Source: an uncultured Actinomycetes bacterium (GTDB taxonomy: Bacteria > Actinomycetota > Thermoleophilia > Miltoncostaeales > Miltoncostaeaceae). Taken from it: a stretch of DNA of 13,904 nucleotides. Positions 7,878-13,904 of this stretch are shown one piece after another. The stretch spans positions 1 to 13,904 of the forward strand of contig CALMEC010000141.1 of NCBI GenBank assembly GCA_937862675.1, in the 5' to 3' direction. The position numbers were made by a program, and so were the translations under genes. The first letter of the stretch is position 1. Each line of letters begins with the position of its first letter. The notes under the pieces were generated by a model, which did no database searches, was not told the origin of the DNA, and saw only the letters and a program-made list of their open reading frames with translations.

Positions 7878-8450
7878 TCAGGCGCCGGCGGTGCGCAGCG
7901 GGCGCAGGGCGGCCTCCACACGGGCGAGCTCATCGAGCATCGCCGTGGCCGAGTCCCGCATGACCTCGTTGGGCTGCAGGACCCCGTCGTCCGAGATGAA
8001 CTGCGAGAAGAACGGAATGGAGACGGCCTCGAACACGGGCGTGATCCGGAGGGTCGTGACGACCTGCTTCAGCATCTGGACCGCACGGGTCCCGGCGGAC
8101 ACGCCGCCGTACGAGACGAAGCCCATGGGCTTGTACGCCCACTCGCGGTGGAGGTAGTCGATGGCGTTCTTGATCGGCGCGGTGAAGCCGTAGTTGTACT
8201 CGGGCATCACCACGACGAACGCGTCGCTGGCGGCGATCCGGGCACTCCAGTCCTTCGTGTGCCGATGCTCGTACTGCCCGAGCCGGGGATGCGCGGGCTC
8301 GTCCATCATCGGCAGGTCGATCTCGGCCAGGTCCGCCTCCTCGACGTCGAAGGCCCCGTGCTCACGCGCGGTGTCGATGATCCAGGGGGCGATGACGGCG
8401 CCCGCGCGTCCGGGGCGGGTGCTGGCGATGATGACGGTCAGTCTCGGCAT
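7878..8450 (-). CDS. NADPH-dependent FMN reductase-like flavoprotein
   Basis: Protein of 190 residues with a flavodoxin-like fold of the NADPH-dependent FMN reductase/quinone reductase group, which passes electrons from NAD(P)H to FMN, quinones or other acceptors. Features: first strand MPRLTVIIASTRPGR, with the STRPGR phosphate-binding loop at residues 10-15; PEYNYG at 83-88, which contacts the flavin ring; the helix start APIKNAIDYLHREW after it; and SYGGVSAG at 113-120. Length is normal for the family. The start is clear: ATG at 8450 with AGGAGA at 8456-8461, 5 bases upstream. It lies 100 bases after glpC and 114 bases before the dhaM fusion, all on the minus strand, so shared transcription is possible but not shown. 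The true acceptor is unknown. Confidence 0.9.
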   Translation of the reverse strand: MPRLTVIIASTRPGRAGAVIAPWIIDTAREHGAFDVEEADLAEIDLPMMDEPAHPRLGQYEHRHTKDWSARIAASDAFVVVMPEYNYGFTAPIKNAIDYLHREWAYKPMGFVSYGGVSAGTRAVQMLKQVVTTLRITPVFEAVSIPFFSQFISDDGVLQPNEVMRDSATAMLDELARVEAALRPLRTAGA

Positions 8451-8490
8451 GCTGGTCTCCTGGTTGCTCCGACCGCTGAGGGTACAACCG

Positions 8491-8510
8491 GACGGCCCGG
8501 ATCGGCCGTC
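8491..8510 (-). terminator. Hairpin after glpC, candidate terminator of the glp operon
   Basis: GACGGCC at 8491-8497 pairs exactly with GGCCGTC at 8504-8510 around a 6-base loop. It lies in the 100-base gap after the glpC stop (8551) and before the FMN-reductase gene. The stem is short and has no U tract, so this is only a candidate. Confidence 0.3.
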
Positions 8511-8550
8511 GCGCGCCTCCCCCGCCCGCCCGGGGGTGGGAACCGGCCGT

Positions 8551-9786
8551 CTAGGAGAGGCCGTACGCCCGGTGCAGGAGGGCGACGGGATGGACCGCCG
8601 GTACCTCGGTCGCGGTCGAGATCTGCCAGCGGCAGATCTCCGAGTCGCAGACGGCCACCGGCGGCTCCATGCCCCGGACCTTCTCGAAGAGCGGCGCGCC
8701 GACGGCCATCGCCACGTCGTACTTCTCCTTCTTCAGCCCGTACGTCCCGGCGACACCGCAGCAGACCGCGCCGCTCTCCTCCACCTCGAGCCCGGGGATC
8801 AGTCGCATCAGCTCCAGCGCGGGTGTGCCGACACCGTGACCGCGGAGCTGGCAGGGGGGGTGGTAGGGGACGCGCTCCGGCACCGGCTGGAAGTCCGTCC
8901 TCAGCTCACCGCGATCGTGGAGGTCCAGGAGGAACTCGCAGACGTCGTAGGTGCGGGAGCCGATGTCGGCCAGGGACGGGTCGTCGACCCCGAGGATCTC
9001 GTGGGCCTCGCGCTTCAGCATCAGCCCGCAGCTGGTGGAGCTGGAGATGATGGGGATGCCGGGACCTGGGGCCTGGAGCTGGGAGACCAGCCGGCGCACG
9101 TACCGGCGGGAGTCGTCGAACAGGCCGTTCGTCTGGAGCGGCAGCCCGCAACAGCCCTGTCTGGGCGTGAGCACCCGGTATCCGTTGTGCTCCAGGACGT
9201 CGATCACCTTGAGGCTGTTCTCGACCTCGTAGTACTCGGCGCTGCAGCCGTGGAAGTAGATGACGGTCCCGCGCGATCCGGGTGGCGACTGGCCCCGCTT
9301 CTTCAGCCGACGACGCAGCGTCCTGGGCGCGGAGACGGGCATCGGTGCGCGCTCGTGGATCCCCAGCACGGCCTGCATCATCTTCCGCGCCGGCCGGAAC
9401 CCCAGCGTCCAGTTGACGATCGGGTAGATCGGCGCGCTTATCCTGCCCATCAGGGTCGGGCGCGAGATGATCCGGTCGCGCAGCGGCATGCCGCGTTCCT
9501 TCTTCATCGCCGCCCGGGCCTGGGAGTTGATCTCGGCGATCTTCACCCCCTGCGGGCACACGTGGGTGCAGATGCCGCAGCTGGAGCAGTAGTCGAGGGT
9601 GTGGTCCACGCTGCGGTCGCCGGTGCGGTAGCGCTCGGCCTGAGGCCCGACGTACTTGGGCCCGGCGAAGAGCGGGGTGACGGCGGCGACCGGGCACTGG
9701 GTCTCGCATATCGTGCATTTGACGCAATGATCCAGGCTGTCGCGCATCAGCTCCGGCGGGTCGTGCACGTCGTCGGCCCTCGTCAT
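8551..9786 (-). CDS. glpC: Glycerol-3-phosphate dehydrogenase subunit C (iron-sulfur, membrane-linking subunit)
   Basis: Protein of 411 residues (E. coli GlpC is about 396). It passes electrons from the GlpAB flavin dimer to the membrane quinone pool. Two [4Fe-4S] ferredoxin motifs lie at the N-terminus: Cys21, 24, 27, 31 (CVKCTICETQCP) and Cys67, 70, 73, 77 (CSSCGICTHVCP). Two cysteine-rich CCG domains follow, with Cys212-213 in CCGLPLQTNG and Cys342-343 in CCGVAGTYGLKK, as in heterodisulfide reductase subunit B and GlpC. The stretch YPIVNWTLGF at about 121-130 is amphipathic and could touch the membrane. ATG at 9786 overlaps the glpB stop by four bases (ATGA), so translation is probably coupled. 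The same frame is open far upstream through glpB, but that part is only a shadow. Confidence 0.94.
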   Translation of the reverse strand: MTRADDVHDPPELMRDSLDHCVKCTICETQCPVAAVTPLFAGPKYVGPQAERYRTGDRSVDHTLDYCSSCGICTHVCPQGVKIAEINSQARAAMKKERGMPLRDRIISRPTLMGRISAPIYPIVNWTLGFRPARKMMQAVLGIHERAPMPVSAPRTLRRRLKKRGQSPPGSRGTVIYFHGCSAEYYEVENSLKVIDVLEHNGYRVLTPRQGCCGLPLQTNGLFDDSRRYVRRLVSQLQAPGPGIPIISSSTSCGLMLKREAHEILGVDDPSLADIGSRTYDVCEFLLDLHDRGELRTDFQPVPERVPYHPPCQLRGHGVGTPALELMRLIPGLEVEESGAVCCGVAGTYGLKKEKYDVAMAVGAPLFEKVRGMEPPVAVCDSEICRWQISTATEVPAVHPVALLHRAYGLS

Positions 9787-11039
9787 GACAGCTCCTTCAG
9801 GATGGCGTCCGCCGCCGCCACCGCGCTTGCGATCGCGATGCCCTCGCCGGACTTCTCGGTCCAGCGGACGGCGCCCGCGATGACGCCGCCGGCGGCGTGG
9901 ACGTTGTCGTAGACCGGGTCGTCCGTGCCGGGACGCACGACCCGCATGGAGTCGTCGACCGCCAGGCCGGACAGGAACAGCGGATGGTCTCCGCGGTAGT
10001 CCTCCTGGACGATCGGCTGATCCGCCGGAGGCCCCGAGACGGGGAGTCCCAGTGCGCGTTCCGTCACGTTCCAGCGCGAGTCGACGTGGAGCGCCCCGCT
10101 CTCGAAGCCCCCGGGCGCGAGTACGAAGGCGCGCGCCGGGAAGCGGCGGTTGCGGCCGGCCGCATCCGTGGCCCCCCCCCCCCGCCGGGAGGACGTCCCG
10201 CCGTGGTCCACGACCCGGCCGCCCATGATCAGCCGGACGCCCGCAGCGCGGACGGCGTCCGTCAGCGTCGTGTTGATGCGCATGCCGGGCACTCCGGGCG
10301 GAGGAGTGGGGATCTCGAAGACGGGGCGGCCGACCTGGTGGCAGAGCGCCTCCCACACGCCGGGCTGACGTATGCCCAGCACGGCCGGCACCCCGATGAT
10401 CCCGGCGTCGCCGGCCGCCCGGGCGAGGGCATCGCCGAAACGGCGGCGGAACGCGTCGTCGTCCATGGCGCGCGCGACGTTGAGCGGTGAGGTGTCGGCC
10501 TCGCCCGGACGGGCCTCCATGTCGATCCAGGCGGACGTCGCGTCGACGCTCCCTCCGTCGGGGAGCGTGACCCGTGAGATGTTGGACGCCACGAGGCCCG
10601 GGTGGAAGTCCTTGAGCACGCGGAGACCGACGACGGCGATGGACGCCCCGTCGCGAAGGTCGCCCGTCGCGAGGCTCGGGGGTGCCAGCGCGGTGGGGCG
10701 GGCGACGCCGACCGCGGTCGGCAGCAGCATGTTGTGCGTGGGGTCGCCCGTGAACACCCCGGGCAGGGAGTCGGCGAGCCATCCCACCGATGAGGCGACC
10801 CGCCCGGACCCCAGCCGTGCATACGGGTGAGCGGGGGAGCGCTCCGCCAGGTCGTCGATCGCGTCGAGCGGACGGCCCACGAGGCCGGGCGCATAGCCGA
10901 GGATGTCGATCGACCCCTGCGACAGCTGGAGCCCGCCGAGCCCTCCGGAGACCAGGGTGACCGTCGCTCCGCCGCGCGCGAGCCGGAGCGCCGCCGTGAG
11001 TCCGGCGATGCCGGCGCCGATGACGACGGCGTCGGTCAC
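9783..11039 (-). CDS. glpB: Glycerol-3-phosphate dehydrogenase subunit B (flavoprotein)
   Basis: Protein of 418 residues (E. coli GlpB is about 419), an FMN/FAD-type subunit that pairs with GlpA. The N-terminus carries the dinucleotide-binding strand AVVIGAGIAGLTAALRLARGG, followed by VSGGLGGLQLSQGSIDILGY, where the S-x-G-S-x-D block is typical of GlpB. Near the C-terminus, the VLAPGGFESGAL strand and VHAAGGVIAGA match the second nucleotide-contact region. The start is GTG at 11039, which overlaps the glpA stop by four bases (GTGA); longer in-frame extensions would run into glpA and lack homology. A run of 12 G (C on the + strand, 10172-10183) lies inside a Gly/Arg-rich insert and keeps the frame open. 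Position between glpA and glpC confirms the assignment. Confidence 0.92.
   Translation of the reverse strand: MTDAVVIGAGIAGLTAALRLARGGATVTLVSGGLGGLQLSQGSIDILGYAPGLVGRPLDAIDDLAERSPAHPYARLGSGRVASSVGWLADSLPGVFTGDPTHNMLLPTAVGVARPTALAPPSLATGDLRDGASIAVVGLRVLKDFHPGLVASNISRVTLPDGGSVDATSAWIDMEARPGEADTSPLNVARAMDDDAFRRRFGDALARAAGDAGIIGVPAVLGIRQPGVWEALCHQVGRPVFEIPTPPPGVPGMRINTTLTDAVRAAGVRLIMGGRVVDHGGTSSRRGGGATDAAGRNRRFPARAFVLAPGGFESGALHVDSRWNVTERALGLPVSGPPADQPIVQEDYRGDHPLFLSGLAVDDSMRVVRPGTDDPVYDNVHAAGGVIAGAVRWTEKSGEGIAIASAVAAADAILKELS
10172..10183. repeat. 12-base C homopolymer inside glpB (G run on the coding strand)
   Basis: Twelve consecutive C on the + strand, read as G in glpB, where they give part of an Arg-Arg-Gly-Gly-Gly-Ala stretch. 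At this length the glpB frame is open, and a change by one base would shift it. Such tracts are prone to slippage in replication and to sequencing error. Confidence 0.9.
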
Positions 11040-12631
11040 GCCTCGACCTCCGCCGGACGGCTGGGCAGCGCGTCCGCCTCCGGCAGGTGCTCGACGTCGA
11101 GCGTCCCGCGGGCGATCCAGTCGTCCAGCGCGGCCTGACGGACCTGGTCGCCGAAGAGGATGGAGTGCAGGCCGATCCACCGATTCGTCAGGAACATCCG
11201 CATCAGGCCGTTGGCCCGTGCGATGTCGCCGTGCTCGCCGTCATGGGCGATCCCCGCGGTGCGATAGGCGCAGAAGCCGCCCTGGCACGGGCCCATGCCC
11301 AGGCGGAGCTGGCGGCGGATGTCGTCGAAGGCCACCGACGGACGATCGCGGAGCAGCGAGGTGAGCATCGTGCGCGACATGAGCTCGCATTCGCAGATGA
11401 TCTGGTCGTCCAGACGATCGGCCTCGCGGTCGCGCAGACGATCGGTGATGGCGATCCCGACGCCGGACTCGGAGCCGGCGAGCGGCTCATCGGCGGTGCG
11501 GCACGGACGGTCCACGCCCATCTGGGCGCACATGGCGTCGACGATGTTCTTCGCCATCAGCCGGTAGGTGGTGGCCTTGCCGCCGGCGATCGTCAGGAGC
11601 CCGCTGACGCCGTCGCGTTCGCGGTGGTCCATGATGGACATGCCACGGCTCATGTGGCGGGTGTCGGACTCGGACACCCGGCTGTCGCGCACCAGCGGGC
11701 GCGCCCCGGCCCATGCGTGGACCGCGCGCGCCTGGCGGAAGCCGGGGACGAGCACCTCGCCCGCGTCGAGCATCTGCTGCACCTCGTCGCGGGGGATGGC
11801 CAGGTCGTCGGGGCTGTCGGCCCTCGTGTCCGTGGTCCCGATGACGCAGACGGTGCGGACGGGGACGAGGATGTCGCCGTCGCCCGGAGGGTCGCAGCGA
11901 TTGATGACCTGGCCGACCAGGCGATGGTTCATCGCGATCATGATCCCCCGGCCGGGGACGACCTCCACTCCGTGGCAGCCCGCCATCGTCGCGATCTGGC
12001 CTGCCCACGCACCGGTGGCGTTGATCACGAACCCCGCCTCGATGCGCACGTCCTCGCCGCTGATGCCGTCGTGGCAGACGACACCGGACACCCGGTCGCC
12101 GTCGCGGAGGACCCGCGTGACCCAGTGGTAGGTGAGGGCGCGACCGCCGTAGGCCTCCGCGGACCGCACGTTGCCCCAGATGAGGCGCCATGCGTCGACG
12201 GACCCGTCGTTGACCCGGAAGGCCCGCGAGATGCCCCGGTTGAGCCGCGGTTCCTCGCGGAGCGCCTGTGCGACAGGGATCTCCTCGACGGGCACGCCGG
12301 TGGCATGGCAGCCCGCGACGAAGGTGTCCGCGTACTCCGGGTCGTCATGCGGCGTTGTGACGAAAAGTCCGCCGGTCATCTCCACGGCGTCTGCGGCGAT
12401 GCGCGACAGGAGGTCGGTCTCCTGGGCGCACTCGGTCGCGGAATGCGGATCGCTGATCACATACCGGCCCCCGGAGTGGAGCAGCCCGTGGAAGCGGCCC
12501 GTGGTGCCCTGCCCCAGGTCGACCCGTTCCACGAGGATCGTCCGCAGTCCCCGCATCGACGCATCGCGCAGGACCCCCGCACCGGTGGCTCCGCCGCCGA
12601 TGACCACCACATCCGTCTCGAGCGATCTCAT
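11036..12631 (-). CDS. glpA: Glycerol-3-phosphate dehydrogenase subunit A (FAD, with C-terminal [2Fe-2S] BFD-like domain)
   Basis: Protein of 531 residues (E. coli GlpA is about 542). It oxidises sn-glycerol-3-phosphate to dihydroxyacetone phosphate. The FAD-binding VVVIGGGATGAGVLRDASMRG is at residues 8-28, followed by GTTGRFHGLLHSGGRYV, a signature of GlpA/GlpD dehydrogenases, and later GVSGLLTIAGGKATTYRLMA. What separates GlpA from aerobic GlpD is the C-terminal BFD-like domain with Cys413, 415, 449 and 454 (ICEC and GPCQGGFC). ATG at 12631 is chosen because GGGAG lies 7 bases upstream and the protein then begins like the family; the frame extends 19 codons further, to 12688, into the regulatory region. 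It is first in the glpA-glpB-glpC operon and divergent from glpF. GlpABC is used by many bacteria under low oxygen with fumarate or nitrate. Confidence 0.95.
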   Translation of the reverse strand: MRSLETDVVVIGGGATGAGVLRDASMRGLRTILVERVDLGQGTTGRFHGLLHSGGRYVISDPHSATECAQETDLLSRIAADAVEMTGGLFVTTPHDDPEYADTFVAGCHATGVPVEEIPVAQALREEPRLNRGISRAFRVNDGSVDAWRLIWGNVRSAEAYGGRALTYHWVTRVLRDGDRVSGVVCHDGISGEDVRIEAGFVINATGAWAGQIATMAGCHGVEVVPGRGIMIAMNHRLVGQVINRCDPPGDGDILVPVRTVCVIGTTDTRADSPDDLAIPRDEVQQMLDAGEVLVPGFRQARAVHAWAGARPLVRDSRVSESDTRHMSRGMSIMDHRERDGVSGLLTIAGGKATTYRLMAKNIVDAMCAQMGVDRPCRTADEPLAGSESGVGIAITDRLRDREADRLDDQIICECELMSRTMLTSLLRDRPSVAFDDIRRQLRLGMGPCQGGFCAYRTAGIAHDGEHGDIARANGLMRMFLTNRWIGLHSILFGDQVRQAALDDWIARGTLDVEHLPEADALPSRPAEVEA

Positions 12632-12661
12632 GGTGCGTCTCCCGGTCAGGTGACGTGACCG

Positions 12662-12667
12662 ATCATA
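12662..12667 (-). promoter_or_regulatory. Candidate -10 element for glpABC
   Basis: On the minus strand the hexamer TATGAT (one change from TATAAT) lies 30 bases before the glpA ATG, which would give a leader of about 25 bases. The region 17 bases upstream has no good TTGACA match, so the call is tentative. Confidence 0.3.
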
Positions 12668-12721
12668 GGGATCCGACGATCGATCCACGCCGTGCCATCC
12701 ATGTGCGCTAATGTGCCGCGC

Positions 12722-12744
12722 GTACCGTTCGTCACGAACGGTAC
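12722..12744. promoter_or_regulatory. Perfect 23-bp palindrome between glpA and glpF, probable operator
   Basis: The arm GTACCGTTCGT at 12722-12732 and its exact reverse complement ACGAACGGTAC at 12734-12744 flank a single central C. It lies in the 215-base gap between divergent glpA and glpF. A TAATGT hexamer at 12709-12714 just before it could serve as a -10 for glpF, placing the palindrome at the transcription start. A dimeric repressor site is the natural reading. In actinobacteria glycerol genes are often controlled by GylR/IclR-type regulators, but no regulator gene is in the window and I cannot name the binder. Confidence 0.6.
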
Positions 12745-12832
12745 AAAGTGAAGAACCTCACAGTCAAATCGTTTCTCGCGCGTCCTCATGCAGGGGAGAG
12801 TGAGATCGGGGACGTGCGCCACTCTCAATCAC

Positions 12833-12837
12833 AGGAG
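12833..12837 (+). promoter_or_regulatory. Ribosome binding site of glpF
   Basis: AGGAG, 9 bases before the glpF ATG at 12847. It supports this start and shows that the gene fragment was once, or still is, translated. The 11-base palindrome AGTGACTCACT (12836-12846) overlaps its end and abuts the ATG. Confidence 0.7.
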
Positions 12838-12846
12838 TGACTCACT

Positions 12847-13020
12847 ATGACCAACATCTTTGTGGCGGAGATGGTGGGAACCGCTCTACTCGTCCTGCTC
12901 GGCGACGGCGTCGTGGCCGGTGTCGTTCTCGCCCGTTCCAAGGCACAGAACAGTGGCTGGATCGTGATCACGATGGGCTGGGGCATGGCGGTCGCGGTAA
13001 TCCCACCAGAAGAGAGATGA
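12847..13020 (+). pseudogene. glpF: GlpF glycerol facilitator (aquaglyceroporin), N-terminal fragment
   Basis: The frame gives MTNIFVAEMVGTALLVLLGD, then GVVAGVVLARSKAQNSGWIVITMGWGMAVAV, a clear start of the GlpF/MIP family: first membrane helix with the E-x-x-G-T motif, then the second helix beginning GWG. In intact GlpF the text continues YLVG-x-x-SGAHLNPAVT, with the first NPA box. Here it breaks after about residue 51 and continues with six unrelated residues (IPPEER) to a TGA at 13018. A family member is about 230-290 residues, so at least three quarters is missing, including both NPA pores; the fragment cannot form a channel. The promoter region and ribosome site are intact and shared divergently with glpABC. 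A glycerol kinase gene normally follows but is lost with the rest. Confidence 0.85.
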
Positions 13021-13836
13021 ATAACTGTCGGGGAAAACCGGCACCTGGTAGGGGTCGGGCAGGCCGAGCGCGGCCAGGCCGAACCTGGCCCACTTGGTCT
13101 GGTAGAGCGGGTGTTCGGCGAAGTCCGTGTTTCCTTTCAGGTAGTCGCTGACCTCGAAGCGGGGCAGTTCGGCCAGCACGGCGGGCACCAGCGGGTGGGA
13201 TGCGTCGGAGACCAGTGAGACGAGGTAGAGGGCCTGCCCGAGGTTATCGGCCTCGCATTCACCGGCATTGTTGCGGTCATAGGGCTCACGCAGACCGAGG
13301 ATCCAATCCTGGATCAGGTGAAGGTTGGCGGTCTGGCGCAGCACCATGGCCATCATGGCCGCGTCGCGGTACCAGGGTTTGGGGTAGACGAAGAAGTTGG
13401 GCAGGGGGGCGCCATTCAGAATGTTGACCAGGATTTCCTGGTGGAGCACGCGCAGCACAGGCGCGTAGCGGTGAGGCTCGAAGCGCGGCAGGTTGAGCGG
13501 GCCGCTGGAGAGCAGGCACGGGGCGCCGCCATCCTCCAGCCTGATGCCGGTTTCATCTTCCCAGATGTGCACTCGGCTTCCGTCCGGCAGGTCGAGGATC
13601 ACGCGGTACTCAGAAGGCAGGATGGTTTCGGCCTGAACCTGCCAGGCGTACAGCCGCTCGCCGGTCAGCGCGTCGGTCAGCGCGCCGGCCTGGTAGATCA
13701 GTTTGCGGCGCGGGCCCATGCCAAACAGGTAGAAAGATACCGCGGGCAGCGGGCGGGCGCGGCGGAATTCGCGGCGCAGCGCCCCCAGGCAGGCGCGGTA
13801 CTGGTTGAGGTGGATGTGGGTGTCGCCGGCGTTCAT
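12886..13836 (-). CDS. Hypothetical protein, C-terminus replaced at the junction
   Basis: From ATG at 13836 the frame gives a 316-residue product, but only about the first 282 residues (to WWDYRD) are native. The last 34 or so (RHAPAHRDHDPATVL... to the stop at 12886) are read antisense through glpF. The native part holds PNFFVYPKPWYRDAAMMAMV, then NLHLIQDWILGL, NNAGECEADNLGQALYLVSLV and LYQTKWARFGLAAL. The YRDAAM pattern followed by evenly spaced helices resembles alpha/alpha-barrel (six-hairpin) carbohydrate enzymes, but I cannot assign a family or activity. No signal peptide is seen. A TTG at 13866 in frame is an alternative start; ATG is preferred because the TTG overlaps the AT-rich promoter-like stretch. 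Base composition is lower in GC than the rest of the window, and it is probably from a different genome or element. Confidence 0.6.
   Translation of the reverse strand: MNAGDTHIHLNQYRACLGALRREFRRARPLPAVSFYLFGMGPRRKLIYQAGALTDALTGERLYAWQVQAETILPSEYRVILDLPDGSRVHIWEDETGIRLEDGGAPCLLSSGPLNLPRFEPHRYAPVLRVLHQEILVNILNGAPLPNFFVYPKPWYRDAAMMAMVLRQTANLHLIQDWILGLREPYDRNNAGECEADNLGQALYLVSLVSDASHPLVPAVLAELPRFEVSDYLKGNTDFAEHPLYQTKWARFGLAALGLPDPYQVPVFPDSYSSLFWWDYRDRHAPAHRDHDPATVLCLGTGENDTGHDAVAEQDE
12991..13000. other. Sequence junction breaking two unrelated genes
   Basis: Left of this point the + strand reads as GlpF; right of it the minus strand reads as an unrelated protein, and each loses its family continuity here. 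The shared bases GTCGCGGTA can be read as the end of either side, so the break could lie anywhere within about nine bases. There are no transposon ends, target repeats or tRNA visible. GC content drops to the right. Confidence 0.75.
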
Positions 13837-13855
13837 GCGGTCCACCGTGAGCCTA

Positions 13856-13861
13856 ATTATA
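13856..13861 (-). promoter_or_regulatory. TATAAT -10 box for the right-end hypothetical gene
   Basis: On the minus strand an exact TATAAT lies in an AT-rich patch (13854-13880) 19 bases before the ATG at 13836. The sequence 17 bases upstream (GCAGAA) is a poor -35. The leader would be only about a dozen bases. The AT-rich patch contrasts with every other intergenic region in the window. Confidence 0.35.
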
Positions 13862-13904
13862 TACAAAAATTGTCTAAATTCTGCTCACGGCGTAAATGCA
13901 AGAG

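Noticed and set aside
5490..9050. 1,186-codon open frame on the + strand
   Set aside because: It spans the dhaM fusion, the flavin reductase and part of glpC on the opposite strand and has no recognisable domain. It is an antisense shadow caused by high GC.
10172..10183. Frameshift in glpB at the homopolymer
   Set aside because: The glpB frame is open through the tract, and GlpB motifs occur in the same frame on both sides, so no frameshift is present in this sequence.
8551..10782. 743-codon minus-strand frame suggesting a larger GlpC fusion
   Set aside because: Only the part after the ATG at 9786 matches GlpC. The preceding Arg/Gly-rich part is an off-frame reading of glpB.
11087..12658. 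523-codon open frame on the + strand
   Set aside because: Antisense to glpA, which has all its cofactor motifs; the translation is His/Asp/Val-rich shadow text.
12646..12828. 60-codon minus-strand frame in the glp control region
   Set aside because: It overlaps the operator and promoter region, has no family resemblance and would collide with the glpA ribosome site.
1..13904. CRISPR array, tRNA, rRNA or transposase
   Set aside because: No regularly spaced direct repeats, no tRNA-like cloverleaf or rRNA segment, and no transposase or integrase motifs were seen on reading either strand.

Overview
The window is high-GC DNA with dense, tightly packed genes. It has GTG starts, 4-base start/stop overlaps, an Lhr-type helicase, a Pr6Pr-type membrane protein and a DhaM-HPr-EI fusion. 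This suits an actinobacterium (Actinomycetota), but I cannot place it lower from sequence alone. The last ~900 bases (from about 12,991-13,000) differ in character: they are visibly less GC-rich, carry an AT-rich upstream region, and hold an unrelated gene that is cut at exactly the point where a glpF gene is also cut. This right end looks like a recombination or insertion endpoint, or a chimeric assembly join.

Layout. 1-1651 (-): N-terminal 550 residues of an Lhr-family ATP-dependent helicase running off the left edge. 1716-1874 (-): short stretch that may be the tail of a lost glycerophosphodiester phosphodiesterase. 1877-2242 (-): YkvA/DUF1232 small membrane protein. 2306-2974 (-): nitroreductase-family flavoprotein. 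3146-3916 (+): Pr6Pr-type multi-pass membrane protein. 4074-5120 (+): patatin-like phospholipase. 5151-7763 (-): 870-residue fusion of EIIA-Dha (DhaM), HPr and a complete PTS Enzyme I with a Cys/His tail. 7878-8450 (-): NADPH-dependent FMN reductase-like flavodoxin-fold protein. 8551-12631 (-): glpC, glpB and glpA read in the order A-B-C with 4-base overlaps, encoding the three-subunit glycerol-3-phosphate dehydrogenase. 12632-12846: divergent regulatory region with a perfect 23-bp palindrome. 12847-13020 (+): start of glpF, broken after about 51 residues. 12886-13836 (-): unrelated hypothetical protein whose C-terminus is lost at the same break.

How the genes fit together. Much of the right two thirds is about glycerol. 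GlpF would let glycerol in, GlpABC would oxidise glycerol-3-phosphate to dihydroxyacetone phosphate and feed electrons to the quinone pool, and the DhaM fusion would carry phosphate from PEP to a DhaK/DhaL dihydroxyacetone kinase that is not in the window. The patatin-like lipase and the possible GDPD remnant could supply glycerol or glycerol-phosphate from lipids, but that link is inference from position only. A glycerol kinase, expected beside glpF, is absent because the locus is interrupted. I see no tRNA, rRNA, CRISPR array or transposase gene. No gene-free stretch exceeds about 225 bases. I found no clearly new defence-type or other undescribed system; the most unusual items are the DhaM-HPr-EI fusion with its Cys/His tail, the junction inside glpF, the glp palindrome and a 12-base homopolymer inside glpB.
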